Positions 10,648 through 21,656 of a DNA stretch of 64,000 bases are shown piece after piece (position 1 is the stretch's first letter; each line of letters begins with the position of its first letter). The notes under the pieces were generated by a model that worked only from the letters and a program-made list of their open reading frames with translations, was not told the DNA's origin and did not search any database. The stretch is taken from the NCBI GenBank assembly GCA_037176845.1, contig JAYKXP010000192.1, forward strand, positions 16,656 to 80,655, written 5' to 3'. This DNA comes from Paramarasmius palmivorus. Lineage: Eukaryota; Basidiomycota; Agaricomycetes; Agaricales; Marasmiaceae. The position numbers were made by a program, and so were the translations under genes.

Positions 10648-11346
10648 ATGGCAAGAGAAACACGTCTCTCTCAGAAACGTGTTGGTACTCGTGCTATCAG
10701 AGCATGTACCAACTGTCGTCGTCAAAAGACCAAGTGTAAGCCTCGTCATAATCGAGATGCTACAGACGACTCTGAAGCCTGCGCGCGATGTTACCTGAAA
10801 AGGATCCATTGTGAATATCTTCCCGTTAACTCTCTCTCTTCATCACATGGGCGTAAAGTACCACAAATGGTTCTCCCCCAGCCTCCTCTATCCTTACCAG
10901 GGCTGAGCCCAATTCCACCATTATCACAGTCCAGAGGTGGACATGGTCAGACCACTGACTTCCCGTCACCTCCTTCCACTGTCATCCCACCAGATGAAGG
11001 CCCACGTTTACACTATATCCACACCAATCACCTCACTGCTGCTGTGGAAAACAGTGATGAGAGCACTATGGTCGTGGAATTATGGAACCAGGCGGGGCGT
11101 CATCAGGACCAGTCTTGGTGTAACTGGTATCCCCCTCTGGTGACGACAACTATACCTCAGCTCGGATGTACCCCGATGGTCCCGGCACACTCAGGCTCAT
11201 ACGTGCAAAGGGAAAAATTTGCTTCATCCAGCTCTTCAGCGCACTCTTCTGCGCGGTTGGGTGAACGTGATATTTCGCGGGATCCCCAGACAATGTTTGC
11301 ACATTCATATAACTCCACGTATTTGCTGACAGAGCAGTTAATATAG
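10648..11346 (+). CDS. Zn(II)2Cys6 DNA-binding protein, type A copy 2
   Basis: A 232-residue single-exon protein. The binuclear zinc cluster has Cys at 20, 23, 30, 45, 48 and 55, followed by HCEYLPVNSLSSS, shared by all type A copies. The remainder (VLPQPPLS, PSTVIPPDEGP, a serine run near ASSSSSAHS) is low-complexity with no recognised domain. At about 230 aa it is far shorter than typical Zn2Cys6 activators (often over 600 aa), so it may act as a small regulator or competitor; that is inference. The ATG follows a conserved TATA box. It lies next to an Ngaro relic, and the family B gene at 13615 is about 2.3 kb downstream. Confidence 0.85.
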   Translation: MARETRLSQKRVGTRAIRACTNCRRQKTKCKPRHNRDATDDSEACARCYLKRIHCEYLPVNSLSSSHGRKVPQMVLPQPPLSLPGLSPIPPLSQSRGGHGQTTDFPSPPSTVIPPDEGPRLHYIHTNHLTAAVENSDESTMVVELWNQAGRHQDQSWCNWYPPLVTTTIPQLGCTPMVPAHSGSYVQREKFASSSSSAHSSARLGERDISRDPQTMFAHSYNSTYLLTEQLI

Positions 11347-12854
11347 AAACACTGTAGCCATATGACTAGGACAACTATGTTTTTGTGGACGTCACTAGAT
11401 ATTTTTTACATTGCACCAGAGTTTCAGCAGCATAGAGTACTAGAACACATACAAAATATCAGATACTCTATTGGAGAAGGCTATGCGTATCAAACCTTTG
11501 ATCCACGTATGTGACAAAGCCATAGTTCCTCATATAGTGGGGACGGAGACACATTTTCTCCGATAGTAGATCTATCCTTGTCGCTGTGCTGGCGAATGTG
11601 TATAGCGCTTCGAGAGTTGACAGATGGAACTTCAAGGCCAAAGCCACTTGAATAGTACGGTATTACAAATGATGTCTCAAGCTACGAACGTGGTCCAATG
11701 GACAGAGATGTTACGCTAGCGTCTAAGTGACTGAAACTGGCTTCAACTGAGTGGATTGAGTTGATACATAGATATATCTTGCTGTGGGCCTCAACACGGC
11801 CATCAAAATTAGCCCAACGGATCAAACACAATCCACAGATGTGAGATGCGCTCATAATTGTCATATGTTCTTACTTACATACTCCGTCAGTGCCTTACAT
11901 GACAGAGCTGATAGAAGATCCGAGAGTTTCGTCAAGTCCGTAGGCTCGACTCCATACAGTTTCGCTCCTTCATTAGTCATGCATCACCCTTGAGATTCAG
12001 CGACATTGCTCGACACTAATGCAGTATGCATAGTGTAACTGTTCGCAGTAACACCCGAGACGTCCCAAAGGGGAAATACAGAGAAGCGGTAAATTCTAGA
12101 CATTCTTCGATCATGAACCTCCCGCAATCACTGCTGATCTTTGTCATGTTTCGTACATCGCGTGTTCCTGACCGTATCGATGGTTTGGCGGTGGCTTGCT
12201 GTTCTCAACGTCCTCGCGCAGGTGGCAATCTCGGTCAAGAAGGCTCTGTTGAGTGTACAAAATCATCGGAGAAGAGATGCGTGATTCCCGGATCACAAGC
12301 CTTTTCTATGTTAAGCCCGTGTTGATTCCTGCTCACTATCATATGACATCCCTTCCATAGTGCCATAGTCACTGACAATCGACGCCGCGAAATGCGTTCG
12401 TCATGGTGACCACCCTGTCCGTCGGCCCGAGTATGACAATACACCTTTACGAACACGACCGGATATCTGCTCGATGCAGAGGGAGCTGTCGGGCTGTACA
12501 AATCGACAGAGAAGTATGAATGTTCTGTTTCGAGGCAGTAAGCTGAAAGGGAGATTTTGTGAGCGACTTCTTTTGGACGCTGTTGTTTTTTCGTGGGCGA
12601 ACGAAAATGTACTGTAGTTGTCATTCGGAGAGGATTATACCCCATTACGCTATGGTGTTTTCTCTGGATATGCAGAGGATCCCAATTCTATCGATTGGAC
12701 ACGGAGACGGTATGATGGACACCTCCGAACCTTACCGCACCACGTTCAGCTAATAATACTCACTTCACATATGTGAGTGATTTATATTTTTCATTAGACA
12801 CAAGACCGAGAGCACTGGTGTATTCTTGTGCTGCTGGAATACTCTTGTTCGAAC
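11347..12854. other. Degenerate flanking sequence, no confident gene
   Basis: The first 300 bp match the 3' flanks of the other type A Zn2Cys6 genes. The rest (about 11.7-12.8 kb) holds only short frames without paralogues or domains. Confidence 0.45.
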
Positions 12855-12956
12855 ATGTCGCACTCTGAGATGGCTCGAGTCCGAGACGACAAGGGGCCGG
12901 AACTATTTTTGCCGTCGAACAACAAGAGGTTCTCACCTGGGCCGAAGAAAATTTGA
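12855..12956 (+). CDS. Small conserved frame (33 aa) upstream of family B gene 1
   Basis: A 33-codon frame begins MSHSEMA and contains DKGPELFLPSNNKRFSP. The counterpart at 45005-45136 keeps the same block, and several differences there fall at silent third positions (CAC/CAT, GAG/GAA, AAC/AAT). Both lie about 760 bp upstream of a family B gene. It could be a micro-protein, an exon of a lost gene, or part of the duplicated flank. No function can be assigned. Confidence 0.35.
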   Translation: MSHSEMARVRDDKGPELFLPSNNKRFSPGPKKI

Positions 12957-13493
12957 ATACGATGTCTACCGCATTGGACTGGCATTAGAGATCATACTCT
13001 CATCTAATGAGTCAAGATTGAGCGCGAAATGGACCATTTGGTGGGTACTGTGCGCAATATCGAGATATACAAGATTAGTTGATTTGCTAAGTCAGCATCG
13101 TCTCACCGGCCATCCTGCTTTGACCTACAATATTTGTGGCTCATTTCCATTGTTTCTGAACAACAACTCAGTAGGTAAAAGGCCATGCCATACCCGACAG
13201 AGTCGGAAGATTGAGAAGGTCAGTCAACATTAATCTGAAGGCGCATTCTATGCTAGTCAGATACCAGACTTGTGGGCAATATCTAATGCTAGTAGGTGAA
13301 AAATATCGTCGTCCTCATTGACATATTTATTTTCTCATAAAATCTTTTTCGTTCATGATATGGAAGCTAGTCATCCAGGGCCACCTATCAGCTGCTTTGA
13401 CCTACAGTCGCCTTGTATCGACAGCCACGCATGGTCGAAGTGGTGGCAAAAGCTTTCTATTACGCTTGGAAATGCCACAGGAAACGATCTGGA

Positions 13494-13500
13494 ATATAAA
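13494..13500 (+). promoter_or_regulatory. TATA box of family B gene 1
   Basis: ATATAAA lies about 120 bp before the ATG. It sits in the block AATGCCACAG..ATATAAA, which is also found before the family B genes at 33662 and 45760. Confidence 0.5.
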
Positions 13501-13614
13501 ACCTCGTCCTCGAGCACTAGAAGGCACATTCACTCACTTCCGCGCTTTCAACCCCTCAGCTTCTCATCGCAATCTTAGCCTCTTTACCAGCTCTTCAAAG
13601 CACCTAGAAGCAAT

Positions 13615-14514
13615 ATGAACCCCAACAGTAACAACGGAAACAACGGCTACTTCCGCCCTGATGGGTACGTTTTGCACTCTGATCCTCATTTCGCGTTGTT
13701 TATTGTCGTCACACTGCAGGTACACTAACCCGACACACCCACACGTTCAAGACGAGCGTCTTCGTGCTGCTCAGCTTAACGACAGGGATGCAGGGTATGC
13801 TCAACAACAGTATCCTGCTCAGGTGTAAGTATCCTTCTTTATCCCATTTCTCTATTTGATATCTATTTCCTTATAGAATTCCTGATCCTCGTATCATCCG
13901 AGGAAACGTGTGCCCCGAGTTGAATGTAGCGATGAATCACTGGAACGCTGCTGTCGCCGAGGATCGTCTGCAGAAGGCTCAAGCTGCTGCCTCACGCGGG
14001 TATGTTTTATTTATCATCTCCAGCTTATTCGATCGCTCATGTTCTTTGTTAAAGGTACACCGATCAGCGTACCGGTACTACTCAAGGTCCCGCGTGTCCC
14101 GAGTTGGGTGTAGCCATGCACCAGTGGAATTCTGCTGTGGCTGACGATCGGTTGAGAGACGCTAATCGTCGTCTTCAGCAAGAGACTGGTCACGGTGCTG
14201 CATACACTCAGCAACCACGCACTCACCCACAGCAACAACACGCAAATCCTTACCCCAACGTCAAACAGGAGCCTGGAGCTTCGGCCTATTACCCGCAACA
14301 GCAACACGCACCTGGACCTTATCCGAATGTTCAACAAGGTTCTAGTGGACAACATACTCCCAGTAGCCGTACTCGTCGAGTCCAGGCGGAAGACGATTCG
14401 GCTGCTGCCAGGAGGTAAGCGTGGTTTCTGTTTGATAAGCCAGTACGGTGTTCTGATGGAGACATTATTAGGGCTTTGGCTGGTTCTTCCTCTTCATCTC
14501 ATCGTAGGAAGTAG
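13615..14514 (+). CDS. Family B protein 1: Pro/Gln-rich, unknown function
   Basis: Five exons are inferred: 13615-13664, 13720-13824, 13877-13999, 14055-14414 and 14472-14514, giving 226 residues. Splice sites and frame agree with paralogues at 33662 and 45760. The protein has an Asn-rich start ending YFRPDG, then two related modules CPEL.VAM..WN.AVA.DRL, one per exon. A Tyr/Pro/Gln-rich region with NVKQEPG follows (VKQE fits the SUMO consensus psi-K-x-E), and the basic end is HRRK. I recognise no family; composition suggests a disordered nuclear protein. All internal exons are multiples of three, with every intron in phase 2, mostly within Gly codons. In this copy the second possible SUMO lysine near the C-terminus is a Gln (RVQAED). 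Confidence 0.75.
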
Positions 14515-15469
14515 ATGGCATCGATGGTCATGATTCTTCATCAAGGAATCTGCTCTGGAAAAGTTATTTAGCAACGGTTCATTTACGATGTTACGACTTT
14601 ACAATCTATGTATATGATCCCTTTTCCTTATGTTCCTATGCTCCCATGATATCATGTGTGTTACTTATGTGTTTATCTTGTTCAAGTTCCAGTGTGGACT
14701 CGAAAGCCTTGACTGTGTAGCCTCGAATTCAGTGAGTGCAATGCACGCTGCTCAATTGTCAACTGTATTTAGTGAGTGAATAATGAATTGGAAAATAGAG
14801 GAGCTCTCGCGTTTGTGGAATGTGCCTCCCTCGCTATGCATTTAGACTCCCAGGATGATGAACGCGTAGCCTCGAGTACAGTTCTCGTTCCTGAAACTTT
14901 GAGGTGGAAGTTGCCTCGAAGTGAACACGGATCGCGGACTCCACTGAATGATAACAGTCCGACTAGCATCATGATCGTCGTACTCAATCTTCTCGCCTCC
15001 AGGACATGGTTTACTCGACACTACTGGTACCGAAATCATGTTTCCATGAACAACTTTCGGCAGTATCTGCGATACTAAAGCGTCATCACGGCCTAATGTC
15101 CATTATGGCGTAGTCGCTAGCAAGATGTTCCTTTGTTGCTGTATCGAAGCTGGTATAACCAGTAAATCAAACGCGGATTGGACTTGTACACTTGATAGAT
15201 CGCCTTTCATACTGTTGATGGCCTCCTCGGATCCGTGGATTTAGTTGGATTGCCACCTCTATCGGCAAATGGATCCAAATCATAATAAACTAGATCCCCA
15301 CGTTGCTTTGCAGCAGGTGAATGATAAAAAGACATTGAATCTGCATAACCCATGTCTGTGCTCATCAATATTTGACTCAAGCTGCTTCGCGCAGGCTAAG
15401 AGGTTGTGATACCTAGCGATGTCTCAATTGATGCCGTTAACGGCAACCTTTGCTTAGATAATCAAGTTG
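14515..15469. other. 3' flank of family B gene 1; no gene
   Basis: 14515-14660 closely matches 46669-46815, marking the downstream edge of the segmental duplication. The remainder to 15.47 kb shows no convincing coding signal. Confidence 0.5.
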
Positions 15470-16420
15470 ATTTCTGCCTTTGACCGTCACCTCGTTCTCT
15501 CCTGGTTGGTAAGTACTCCTTTCATATCTTCTGAGCTGTTAAAATTTACTTCGCTGCTACGATATCCACAGGAACTACGCAGCTCCATATGACGTTCCTG
15601 ATTCCTTCAGGATGGCCTCCCTACGACTATGACATAAAACAGCTTGCGCCGCCCGTAATCTGTTGTGTCCACGCCCCATCCTGATTTCCCTCCTCTGACT
15701 ATCAAACGACTTCATCGACTACCTCCACCCACTTACGCGTTCTGTGACCTCCCGTTAGTTGGGGCTGACGAATAACCGAGAATGGGGACGGCTACGTGAA
15801 GCCAACTTCTGCTCGTCCAAAAGTAACCCGTGTTCCCCCGTAGCGTATCATTGCCTTCACGCACCGTGTTCCCCCGTAGCGTATCATTGCCTTCACGCAC
15901 CCCTAGAAGACACATCAATCCTCTTTCCATCTCACGCTGAAGATGCTTCTATCTTATCAGCCCATGAACAGCCCACCTCTCATCTCATAGAAACCGTCAT
16001 TACATCCCTAATGAATTCCCGACATATATTTCTCGATGCGAAAGAGAGCTCTAATTGCTCATGATCGCTCGATTTCCTCCAGATGTTCAGATTGTACACT
16101 TTATGGTTGGAGGAGGGCCGCTGAGGTAGTTGGAGGTATATGGGATGGGAACAATGGATTCGGGTGTCAGACGTACAGGTAAGACAGGCATTGTCTTTCG
16201 TTTACTCACCTGACCTTCACCCTTCCCGTTGTCCAGGCGTAATCTGTTTCACACCTCACTTTCTCACACAAACCCACTACCCGCAGACAAACACCCATGC
16301 ACACACGGTCGACGGGTGAAGAGACATCGATGGGTTCTGGTAGGCGAGTGGGTGTTCAACTGTACGGTAAGACCACAACTTCCTTTTGGATTCAGGATGT
16401 ACAACCAACTCTTCGTGATC
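15470..16420 (+). pseudogene. Decayed repeated gene, family E copy 1
   Basis: This stretch aligns in pieces with 26.58-27.6 kb. Shared landmarks are TCAAGTTGATTTCTG, GACTATGA followed by an acidic/Pro codon run, CGACTACCT and GTAGCGTATC. In the other copy the parallel coding sense reads roughly DGFPLSDYDIELPP, with FWPSNDLIDYL further on. Both copies are interrupted by stops and frameshifts. I do not recognise the ancestral gene. Confidence 0.4.
15828..15899. repeat. 36-bp direct tandem duplication
   Basis: Two identical adjacent 36-bp units start at 15828 and 15864 (CCGTGTTCCCCCGTAGCGTA...). The duplication sits inside the decayed family E sequence. The related copy near 27070 has a single, diverged version. 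Confidence 0.85.
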
Positions 16421-17700
16421 CCCTAGTCACAATGACAAATATTTTGATAGAAACGCTCTGCTGTCAGGGCCGATACCACTTACTATCGTTTTGGCATCCC
16501 TTTTGACTCGCTTGCTAGGCGTTGACCGCACGCCAGAAAGGGACAAAATCTCGCTCGGAATCCCGGTTCGGCCCCGGGCTAAAACCACCGCCGAAGGCGG
16601 GAGCTCTGTTGCTCTGTTCGGCCAAAAGTGGTCCGGATTGAGCTTCCGGTGGGCGTCAATATCTTGCGGATCATCTAATCTGATTCCTACAACTCAGTTT
16701 CCGTGATTCTTCTCAAACTACTAGAAATCTTGGAGTATCGGAAACGGCTTCGCTCCATTGTTCCTCCAAGCAAAAGTTCTCCGTTACTCAAGGCCCAAAG
16801 CACCCCTTCCTCGAGCGCTGAGCTTGTGGAACACTAGACATATCACAGCCAGCCCCACAAACTACACGAAACTCCCGCAATCGTCTCCATCGGGAATGTA
16901 GTTCAATCAAGAAGGCTAAAGGCACTGCCATGTGAGCGACACCGATCCTGCGAACAGCTGATGACTCTACTAGTGCCTGCCGTGTTAACAGTTACTCGAG
17001 ATGTGATCAAGCTCATCAAAGATTCTCCAAGATTTGAAGCTCCTGCCTCAGTAACAGTTTTACTGAGAACGCTGTCAATATTGTTACAACGCATTCGAGA
17101 AGCTTTCTGGCCACTATTATGTCAATAAGTCAACTGGATTCTGATTCTGATCCATATCTTCCTCTATCATCCAGCAGTAGACGCTTGATGGTTGTGTACG
17201 AACAGTCTTAGGCCCCAAAACATTGTACTTACGTACGTACCCTGTAGAGAATCCACGTTCCTTGATGAAGGATGGCGATTGCGTAAAGATTATGATTAAT
17301 CAACGCACAAAGTCCCATACCCGTACCTCAATCTTCGGCGCAATCTAATAATCGTTGTAAATATTGGCAAAATACATTCGTCATATGTACCAATCAGTGG
17401 CGAATCGCAAGTTTCAAATACGACCATCGACACAGCGTAATTGTTCATAGTCATATCACAGTTGACGCTACTGCCTACGAAATTGATGAGATTCTCGGAT
17501 CTCCTGGTTCCTATCAGCTGTGTCATGCTATTAAGGCGTGACGTATCGACCGGAAGTCAAGTTTTAAAGTACTCCCAATGAAGATGATTCGTGCTTGTTC
17601 CCGTCGATATTTTTCTTTTCATGAGCCACCAACCACGCCCTTACTCAGTCATCGAGCAGAGCAAGGCTATTGGTTCATTGACTTGTTTTGGCTGAACCCC
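16421..17700. other. No recognised gene
   Basis: I see only short frames without paralogues or domains. The part near 17.56-17.96 kb joins the degenerate 3' flank of the inverted Zn2Cys6 gene that follows. Confidence 0.5.
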
Positions 17701-18020
17701 AACAGTATGTGAAATCATGGGAATACTCAACAATCACACCCACAGCACATAACAGCTATTGGACTACGTTCGTGGCTCGTTCCGTTATTTCCAATACTGT
17801 ACCGCTTGAAGTATAGCGGCAGGGGTAGATCCATCGTCGGGGCAAAGGGGATTCCGTAGTTTATTGTCGCATAGATGGATCAGCCGTCTATTAAATTATT
17901 GTGTGCTATATGCTGATAATCTAGAATGTTGAAGCTTTATTACGGTGCTAATCAATCACGGGAATATTTTAGTGGCGTCCACAAGAACATTGTTGTTCGA
18001 AGCATATAGTTGGGATGTTT

Positions 18021-18719
18021 CTATAGTAATTGCTCTGTTAGAATATAGATGAAGCAATACAAGAGTGCAAACCTTGTTTGGGGATTCCACGAAATATGAT
18101 GTCCATCGTGCCACGCAAGAGAGTACGCCGAAGAGCTGGATGAAGCAAAGTTTCCGTTTAGCTCGTATGAGCTTGAGTGATGTACTGGGACCGACGGGAT
18201 GCATTCTAGCTGGGGTATAGTTGTCGGCACAGGACGAAGATACCAATTTCCCCAGGACTGTTCCTGATGATAATCGTCCTGATTCCGTGTCTGCTGATGC
18301 ATGGAGCTTTCATAGCTACTTCCCGAGGCGGCAGCGAGGCGGTCGGTGTTTGTGTAGTCTGAACATAGGCCTTCATACGGTGAGATAACGGTGGAAGGAA
18401 GTGCTAGACAATCAGTAGCCTGATCGTCATTGTGAAGGTACTGGGATGATCTTCGGACTGGAGTCAACCCTGACGAGGAGAGAGAAGGTTGAGGAAGGGT
18501 CATTTGTGGTGTTTTGCCCCGCCGTGAGGACGGGAGAGAATTGACTGGAAGGTATTCGCAATGAATTCCTTTCAGGTAGCATCGCGTGCACGCCTCAGAG
18601 TCGCCTGTAACTCGATTATAACGAGGTTTACACTTGGTCTTTCGACGACGACAGTTGGTACATGCTCTAATAGCGCGAGGACCAACACGTTGCTGAGATA
18701 GACGTTTTTCTTTGCCCAT
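18021..18719 (-). CDS. Zn(II)2Cys6 DNA-binding protein, type A copy 3 (inverted)
   Basis: A 232-residue single-exon protein that starts MGKEKRLSQQRVG and carries the zinc cluster (Cys 20, 23, 30, 44, 47, 54; the inter-cluster loop is one residue shorter than in the other copies). The Ser/Pro-rich remainder matches type A copies (STVISPYEGL, TNTDRLAAASG, FASSSSSA). It faces the opposite way from copies 1 and 2. A CytB-like relic lies upstream on the same strand at about the same distance as in the 3.7-6.3 kb pair. The open frame suggests it is or recently was functional. Confidence 0.8.
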   Translation of the reverse strand: MGKEKRLSQQRVGPRAIRACTNCRRRKTKCKPRYNRVTGDSEACTRCYLKGIHCEYLPVNSLPSSRRGKTPQMTLPQPSLSSSGLTPVRRSSQYLHNDDQATDCLALPSTVISPYEGLCSDYTNTDRLAAASGSSYESSMHQQTRNQDDYHQEQSWGNWYLRPVPTTIPQLECIPSVPVHHSSSYELNGNFASSSSSAYSLAWHDGHHISWNPQTRFALLYCFIYILTEQLL

Positions 18720-18755
18720 TGTTGTGATCTACAGATAGCGAAGTAATCAGAGCAT

Positions 18756-18805
18756 CTTATATCCCCCTTCAATCAACACATCGAGAGAAAAGTGCAAATA
18801 TTTCA
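18756..18805 (-). promoter_or_regulatory. Promoter of Zn2Cys6 gene A3: TATA box and degenerate TGAAATA
   Basis: GATATAAG (complement of 18756-18763) precedes GATGCTCTGATT exactly as in copy A1. The position of the TGAAACA motif holds TGAAATA (18799-18805), one base off, in the context GTGTGAAATATTTGCA. Confidence 0.5.
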
Positions 18806-19544
18806 CACCAATTCTGCGGACGCGGCTGGATGCATTCACCGTCATACAGTGGTCGCAAGTCCCCTTGACATGAATTAAAGTTATCGGCGCTTCACCAACA
18901 TTTCCCTTAGAAGGCATAAAGCACAGACGACCACACAAACCGGAAACCCTCAATGAGGTGCCGACCATCAACGGACCTTTAGTGAATACTAGAAGATGTA
19001 GCCTGGGATGAGCTATAAACTCACATATCAAATATGGAGGTCGGGAGGTCGGGAGGTCTTCAGACGAATGAAACATTCTAGTATAAGCAAGATGTCGAGG
19101 TGCCAAGGGCCGTATTTCGCTGTTTCGTAGGATTATAGATTATCCCAAACTGCTGTAATAGTACAGGAAACGTACTGTAAAGCGATCTTCAAGCAATCCG
19201 AAAGGTTCGTGTAACAACTCAATGTACCTACTCCTACGATTTTAAGGCGGCTCTCAACGGAAATTTCCCGGGGGCGATGATGGGATTGTTCGCGGCTAAT
19301 CGGACAAATACTTTCATACTCAACCGACCCTTTCGGACCCCCTGTTGTTCCGACAAGAGAGTGTAATATCCTGACTATCTCCCAGATGGCTTGACGGATG
19401 GTTACAGGATCCATGGCCATTGAGGAAAATATCACTTGGTCAACGAAAGCGACAAATAAAGAATGCGATCAACACATGACGCCAATCAATCATACCAAGC
19501 ATATCATGCAACCGCAGGATATTAGGAATAATAGTCCTTTCGAC

Positions 19545-19765
19545 TATCAGTATGGATCCTGGAATTCCTTCGTAACCTGGAAATTTCAATTCCAAAATCT
19601 CACAATGAAAGTGCAACCCACCCCAATCACCCTGGCTGATTGGCCTCCAAGTAAATCGTTAAACCAAAGCTACAGAGCCTCTCCGAATCCAACAACGACG
19701 AAAACAAAACACTATCCTCGTAGGTCGGGTTCGTACCTGTATTCGAAGAGGCAGTGATTATAGCT
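19545..19765 (-). pseudogene. Relic of a CytB/volvatoxin-like gene
   Basis: The minus strand matches the 3' half of the gene at 3695-4526. Recognisable motifs are TGTNPTYE, VLFSSLLDSER and TIYLEA, and the DNA matches through the former stop region. The conserved tryptophan segment is disrupted and the 5' half is missing. Its position upstream of the inverted Zn2Cys6 gene shows that the gene pair was duplicated and this member then decayed. Confidence 0.7.
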
Positions 19766-20860
19766 TCTGGTCCTCCTATTGCATCTTCTTTTGGAGTGCT
19801 TCTGTGAAGAGAGATCAAAGGTCAAATCATATGCACAGCGAGGCACTGCATGTACACACCTACTTTCTATTAATACTCACTAATCAATCATGTGAGGTGG
19901 AGAAGGAGAGGAGGCATACTTATGGATTTGTTGATATGAGTGTTACGTGAATCTTTCAACGCCTCTCTATGTCCTTCAAGAATCTTCATCAGCTTGTAGC
20001 CAATATCAAGGGAAGCCCCGCCAGAAGCACCCTGCGGAATTCCTTACGCTGTCGGATAATCATAAGAAAGTGACGAAGATGAGGAATTTGAGCAGAAGTT
20101 CCGAAGCCCATAGCAAGTCGAAAACCATTCCCTCGGCACACGAAGCTGACTGTATCGTGGGTACCGTCTTTACAATCGCTGGAGGTGATAAAAGCGTTGG
20201 TAGTATTTTGTCGCTGATGAAGTATATGAATTCTCAGGGACTAAATAAATCTTCAATGATCTAGCTTTGAGACCATACCGAATAGTCTCATGGTTATTGG
20301 AACGATGCGACATTTGACATACCTCATCCTAGTACTTGTACACCCACATGCCTGTACCCACATAATCATCTTCATTGTCATCTAATGGCATCACTCCGAG
20401 ATGGTAACGAAAGCAGCATCCATCAACAACGGGAATGAGGCATTTCCGTTTGATATTGATTTGTGGGCATATAGGTAACCGTGTTGGTATCCTAGCGTGT
20501 CAGCGTACACGGTAAGAGCCTCCGATCCGCTTGAAATTAAAGAGAAGGCTGGCAAAGTCTTCATGATAACCAAGTAATATTTGCAGACAGATTGAGGGTG
20601 TCAACTATTGTGGAGCTTGACCTATCAATTTGACATTCCAGGATATATATATATATATGTTACACTTTGTCCTGGAAAGAAAGAAGAGTGATCGACCTCG
20701 TAACTAGGAAGAGTGAACGCACGATTCGAATCAATGTCGGAGTTTGGATCGTGATAATCGAGCGTCACCTCAGTGTCCATGGCACCCTAAGATCGCCGGT
20801 TAGTTCGGAGTGATTCCGTCACAGCGTGGGTATTAACTATAAAAAAGGTAGTTTGGTGAA
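19766..20860. other. No recognised gene; short TA microsatellite
   Basis: Only short unsupported frames. A TA-dinucleotide run of about 18 bp lies at 20642-20659. Confidence 0.5.
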
Positions 20861-21253
20861 ATGTCAAACAGAAATGGAATGGTCAAAGGAATTCATAACA
20901 CTACTGCCTCTCATTCAGGTTCGCAGATGGTTAGCGCTGCTGTTCCTCACTCAGTTCGTCTTCCTCCCGTCACAGCCACTCGCCAACCCAACCCTTCGTC
21001 TATAATCGAGTCTATTTCGTGCGCTCCCGACCACTGGATCGTGTATTTTATCTATGGTGGGGATTCTCAGCGCGAAGGGGACGTAAACGTTGCCCGTTTA
21101 TGTATGTATCCATGTAGGTCCAGTGCTAATGATATTTTCATTTCGGACCGGAAGAAGCATTTCAAGTACAGCCACAACATAGAGATGCTACCAGGGTTGT
21201 TTGTGCTTCCATCGGACTTTCCTATGACAAGATTGATCGATATTCTCTGCTGA
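20861..21253 (+). pseudogene. Family E fragment ending in a truncated tRNA-Gln relic
   Basis: 21060-21200 resembles 28400-28555. Both share CTATGTATGTAT-like sequence, a GATATTTTC segment and then CACAACATAGAGRTGCTACCAGGG. In the second locus that last stretch is the 3' end of the tRNA-Gln on the minus strand; here only the first part of that match survives (21183-21200). The open 130-codon frame over this region has no recognised domain. Confidence 0.4.
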
Positions 21254-21656
21254 TAATCCGGTGTTCATCATTTTAGGACCGACGTTTCTGGTATCCGTGT
21301 TTTTGTGATTCTTGGCGAACGATTCTTCAGAGTGTGTCAACGAAGCCATTATGTACACAATATCCTAGCCGTGATGGTTGAGCCAGTAGGAATGGCCAAC
21401 GAGCAGCTCAGAGAAGAGAAAACAACTCTACAATAATGTATTGAGCAGTAGGGGTAATAAATAAAGTACTGCAGTAGATATAAATAAAGTCACAGTAGGT
21501 CGCAGTAGGGCATATTGAGATACATAGTATGGAGCACGGAAAACAAGAGGGAGGGATATTACTATCATCATACTTCGGGAAGATGGAGTAAAAAGTGCAG
21601 CGATCATAGAAGTGTTTCGTGGTCATGGCACACTCTACTTCATTTTCTCACAGCAT

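Noticed and set aside
20642..20659. TA-dinucleotide run as a regulatory element
   Set aside because: It is a simple microsatellite with no gene at a suitable distance.
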